This document shows positions 5,302 to 7,050 of a stretch of DNA of 7,050 nucleotides, piece after piece. The stretch is from NCBI GenBank assembly GCA_963575675.1, contig CAUYUA010000031.1:1-7050 (forward strand). Direction: 5' to 3'. The stretch's first letter is position 1; each line of letters begins with the position of its first letter. This DNA is from CAUYUA01 sp963575675 (GTDB lineage: Bacteria > Pseudomonadota > Alphaproteobacteria > Azospirillales > Azospirillaceae). The notes under the pieces were generated by a model. That model searched no databases. It was not told the DNA's origin and was given only the letters and a program-made list of their open reading frames with translations. The position numbers and the translations under genes were made by a program.

Positions 5302-5344
5302 TAAAAAAAGGGCCCAGAGACTGTGTTCCTGGGCCCTTTTAATT
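5302..5344. terminator. Strong bidirectional intrinsic terminator
   Basis: AAAAGGGCCCAG (5306-5317) pairs perfectly with CTGGGCCCTTTT (5329-5340) across an 11-base loop. A-rich and T-rich flanks extend the pairing and give U-runs on both strands: TTTT then AATT on plus, and seven T after the stem on minus. It lies directly after the DciA-like stop (5300) and 60 bases after the dapB stop, so it can end both convergent transcripts. Confidence 0.93.
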
Positions 5345-5399
5345 TGCCGTCACTGTTCTTTTATGCGCGATATTGTGTCAATCGTTCAGCTCATCGGCG

Positions 5400-6197
5400 T
5401 TACAGCCCGAGAACATCACGCATGCCATAAGCCCCCGGCGGACGCCCCTTCACCCACTGCGCTGCTCGCACTGCGCCGCGAGCGTATATTTGGCGATTCC
5501 CCGCGCGATGCGCCAATTCAATGCGCTCACCTTCTCCAGCAAAAGTCACAACATGATCACCGATCACATCTCCGCCGCGCAACGTAGCAAAACCGATATC
5601 GCCAAGCTTCCGTGGACCTGTAACGCCATCACGAACACGCACCGAGACTTCATCAAGATTGGCCTGACGGCCGACCGCAGCGGCGCGGCCAAGAGCCAAC
5701 GCCGTGCCAGAGGGCGCATCGACCTTATGACGATGATGCATTTCAAGAATTTCGATGTCATAATCGATATCAAGCACACCGGCGACGCGCTCGACCAGGC
5801 CGATCAACAAGTTAACGCCAAGGCTCATATTGGGAGAGCGAACAATCGAGATGTCGGCGACGGCGTCGGAGATCGCTTGTTCTTGTGACGCCCCAAGGCC
5901 GGTCGTTCCAATAACCAATGAGCAATTATGTGCTCGCGCCGCCGCGATTAAGGCTTCAGTACCGTGAGGAGATGAAAAATCGATCACAACGTCACTGGCG
6001 CCACATAGCTTCGCCGGGTCGGAAATAACAACTGCGCCCACGCGCTCCAACCCCACCAAATCGCCCAAGTCGCGCCCTTGATGCGCCGAAGCTTCGGGTT
6101 CAAGACCATAAGACAGAGAGCATCCCGAGGTGGCGATTACTTGACGAATCAGCATTTGCCCCATTCGTCCCGCACAACCTGCTAGTCCAATCTTCAT
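5400..6197 (-). CDS. dapB: 4-hydroxy-tetrahydrodipicolinate reductase DapB
   Basis: DapB reduces the product of DapA with NAD(P)H in the diaminopimelate/lysine pathway, feeding peptidoglycan and protein synthesis in the cytoplasm. The 265-residue protein has the expected length. Visible features are the Rossmann motif GLAGCAGRMG at 4-13; a Glu at 33 after the second strand, as in enzymes that accept NADH; VIDFSSP 71-77; VIGTTG 95-100; SPNMSLGVN 121-129; and the signature EMHHRHKVDAPSGTA 152-166 with His154, His155 and Lys158 plus the substrate-binding SGT. The start is ATG 6195-6197 because GGAGA lies 5 bases upstream; an in-frame ATG four codons earlier (6209) contains that site. The gene has its own promoter and stops 60 bases before a shared terminator. 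Confidence 0.97.
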   Translation of the reverse strand: MKIGLAGCAGRMGQMLIRQVIATSGCSLSYGLEPEASAHQGRDLGDLVGLERVGAVVISDPAKLCGASDVVIDFSSPHGTEALIAAARAHNCSLVIGTTGLGASQEQAISDAVADISIVRSPNMSLGVNLLIGLVERVAGVLDIDYDIEILEMHHRHKVDAPSGTALALGRAAAVGRQANLDEVSVRVRDGVTGPRKLGDIGFATLRGGDVIGDHVVTFAGEGERIELAHRAGNRQIYARGAVRAAQWVKGRPPGAYGMRDVLGL

Positions 6198-6230
6198 GTT
6201 TGTCTCCATTTAACACCGAAGAACGCCGCA

Positions 6231-6258
6231 ATAATAAATTAGATACAGGGACTGTAAA
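6231..6258 (-). promoter_or_regulatory. Sigma70-like promoter of dapB
   Basis: On the minus strand TTTACA (6258-6253) is followed by a 16-base spacer and TATTAT (6236-6231); each hexamer matches the consensus at five of six positions. The predicted start near 6224 gives a leader of about 27 bases. A small dyad, TACAG-GGA-CTGTA at 6244-6256, overlaps the -35 box and spacer and could be an operator. Confidence 0.55.
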
Positions 6259-6277
6259 CCCCGCCTCGTTTTTCAGC

Positions 6278-7050
6278 TTATCCCACGCCCGCAGGAGCCG
6301 GAATTTCTCGCCCTGTGATTACCAACGCCTTAAACAACCGCCCCATCGTCGTTTCTTCAGAATCATCAATTAAACGACGCAAGGCTTTGGCGATCATGTC
6401 CGCTTGCTTCGGCACAGAGCGTTGCAATTGCGCCGCACGAACCTCAATTCCCAACGCGCGCAGGAACACGCCCTGTTCTACAGGCCCCCAGACCCACGCC
6501 TCGCCTTCCGCCGCCGCAGCCGCCAACGCCATAAAATCCACATGCGCGGTCAAGTCCGCCTCACCTGGAGACTCCAAAACCGGCGCGAAACCATGCTTCC
6601 GAACCGCCTGAACCGTATCGATCGACATCGACGCCAAATCAACCGCAGAAAGGTCATATCCATAATCAATGATTAAAGCCGCTCCACCACAAAGCGCAAG
6701 CCGATCGCCGATCGCGCGCGCCAAATTTAATCCCAACGGACAAAGCTCAAAAGAAACGCCAGGACGCGCTTGATCTCGAATCGATGGCGGCAACAAAATC
6801 TCTCCCGCTTTTCCCATCGGCGCAGAGACAAACCGCAATCCGGACCCCTCGGGATCTAGATCAACTCGTTTTTCCGCCCACCCCGTCGGAGTTCGATGAA
6901 ACTGCCGCACAGGCAGAGCGTCAAAGAATTCATTAGCAACAACCAAGGTGAAATCGCCGCCGGAATCAAAACAATCATCAAATGTTGTCCGCCACGTCGC
7001 TGTAACGCCGACGGTCGCCAAAGCTTCCGCCTGTCGTTTTTGTAACGCCG
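6278..7050 (-). CDS. MidA/NDUFAF7-like SAM-dependent methyltransferase (partial, runs off the right edge)
   Basis: About 257 codons are visible, and the frame is open to the window edge, so the N-terminal part with the SAM-binding start is missing. Counting back from the edge, the sequence shows ALQKRQAEALATVGV, then VVANEFFDALPVRQF, a hallmark of the DUF185/COG1565 family, then ALIIDYGY, then GEADLTAHVDF, and a C-terminal part with RALGIEVRAAQ and MGRLFKALVITG. The eukaryotic homologue NDUFAF7 methylates an arginine of a complex I subunit during assembly; the bacterial role is not established, so this is only a lead. The stop lies 80 bases upstream of the dapB start, on the same strand. dapB has its own promoter but could also be read through from this gene. 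Confidence 0.92.
   Translation of the reverse strand, partial: ALQKRQAEALATVGVTATWRTTFDDCFDSGGDFTLVVANEFFDALPVRQFHRTPTGWAEKRVDLDPEGSGLRFVSAPMGKAGEILLPPSIRDQARPGVSFELCPLGLNLARAIGDRLALCGGAALIIDYGYDLSAVDLASMSIDTVQAVRKHGFAPVLESPGEADLTAHVDFMALAAAAAEGEAWVWGPVEQGVFLRALGIEVRAAQLQRSVPKQADMIAKALRRLIDDSEETTMGRLFKALVITGREIPAPAGVG

Overview
The window looks like chromosomal DNA of a free-living alphaproteobacterium. The main evidence is the divergent mutY / DUF721 (DciA-like) gene pair, a MidA-type methyltransferase, and the style of the intergenic palindromes (CCAGGGC-TCT-GCCCTGG followed by CCAAAGGC...GCCTTTGG). This assignment rests on gene content and is not proven. I see no phage, insertion sequence, CRISPR array, tRNA or rRNA.

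Layout, left to right: (1) 1-152, no gene I can support. (2) 153-878 (+), a protein with an unrecognised N-terminal domain joined to a degenerate receiver domain that lacks the phosphorylatable Asp. (3) 879-1181, a convergent junction with three perfect hairpins. (4) 1182-1751 (-), a DJ-1/PfpI-family protein with Asp where the catalytic Cys should be. (5) 1752-2540, almost 800 bases with no supported gene; it holds several dyads, a good sigma70-like promoter at 2260-2288, and four tandem GC-rich hairpin repeats that run up to the next ribosome binding site. (6) 2541-3176 (+), a NapC/NirT-type membrane-anchored tetraheme cytochrome c with no partner reductase in view. (7) 3177-3307, a convergent junction with a long stem-loop. 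(8) 3308-4450 (-), mutY. (9) 4518-5300 (+), a DUF721/DciA-like protein with a long charged N-terminal extension. (10) 5306-5340, a strong bidirectional terminator. (11) 5400-6197 (-), dapB with its own promoter. (12) 6278-7050 (-), the C-terminal part of a MidA/NDUFAF7-like methyltransferase that runs off the right edge.

The genes do not form one pathway. MutY (repair of A opposite 8-oxoG) and the DciA-like protein (probable replicative helicase loading) are linked by the divergent arrangement. DapB supplies diaminopimelate and lysine. MidA-like proteins are linked to respiratory complex I in eukaryotes. The NapC-like protein would carry electrons from the quinol pool to a periplasmic acceptor encoded elsewhere.

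The most unusual part is 2414-2540. Each ~26-bp repeat unit contains a 15-bp palindrome, a GGAGG Shine-Dalgarno-like core and, in three of four units, an ATG at good spacing. The unit lengths differ (26, 27, 26, 25), so one of these ATGs is in frame with napC and two open short frames that end in a TAATG overlap with the napC start. This could be a repeat-number-sensitive translational control region, but that is inference. Two degenerate 'dead-site' proteins (the receiver and the DJ-1 member) also lie side by side at the left end.
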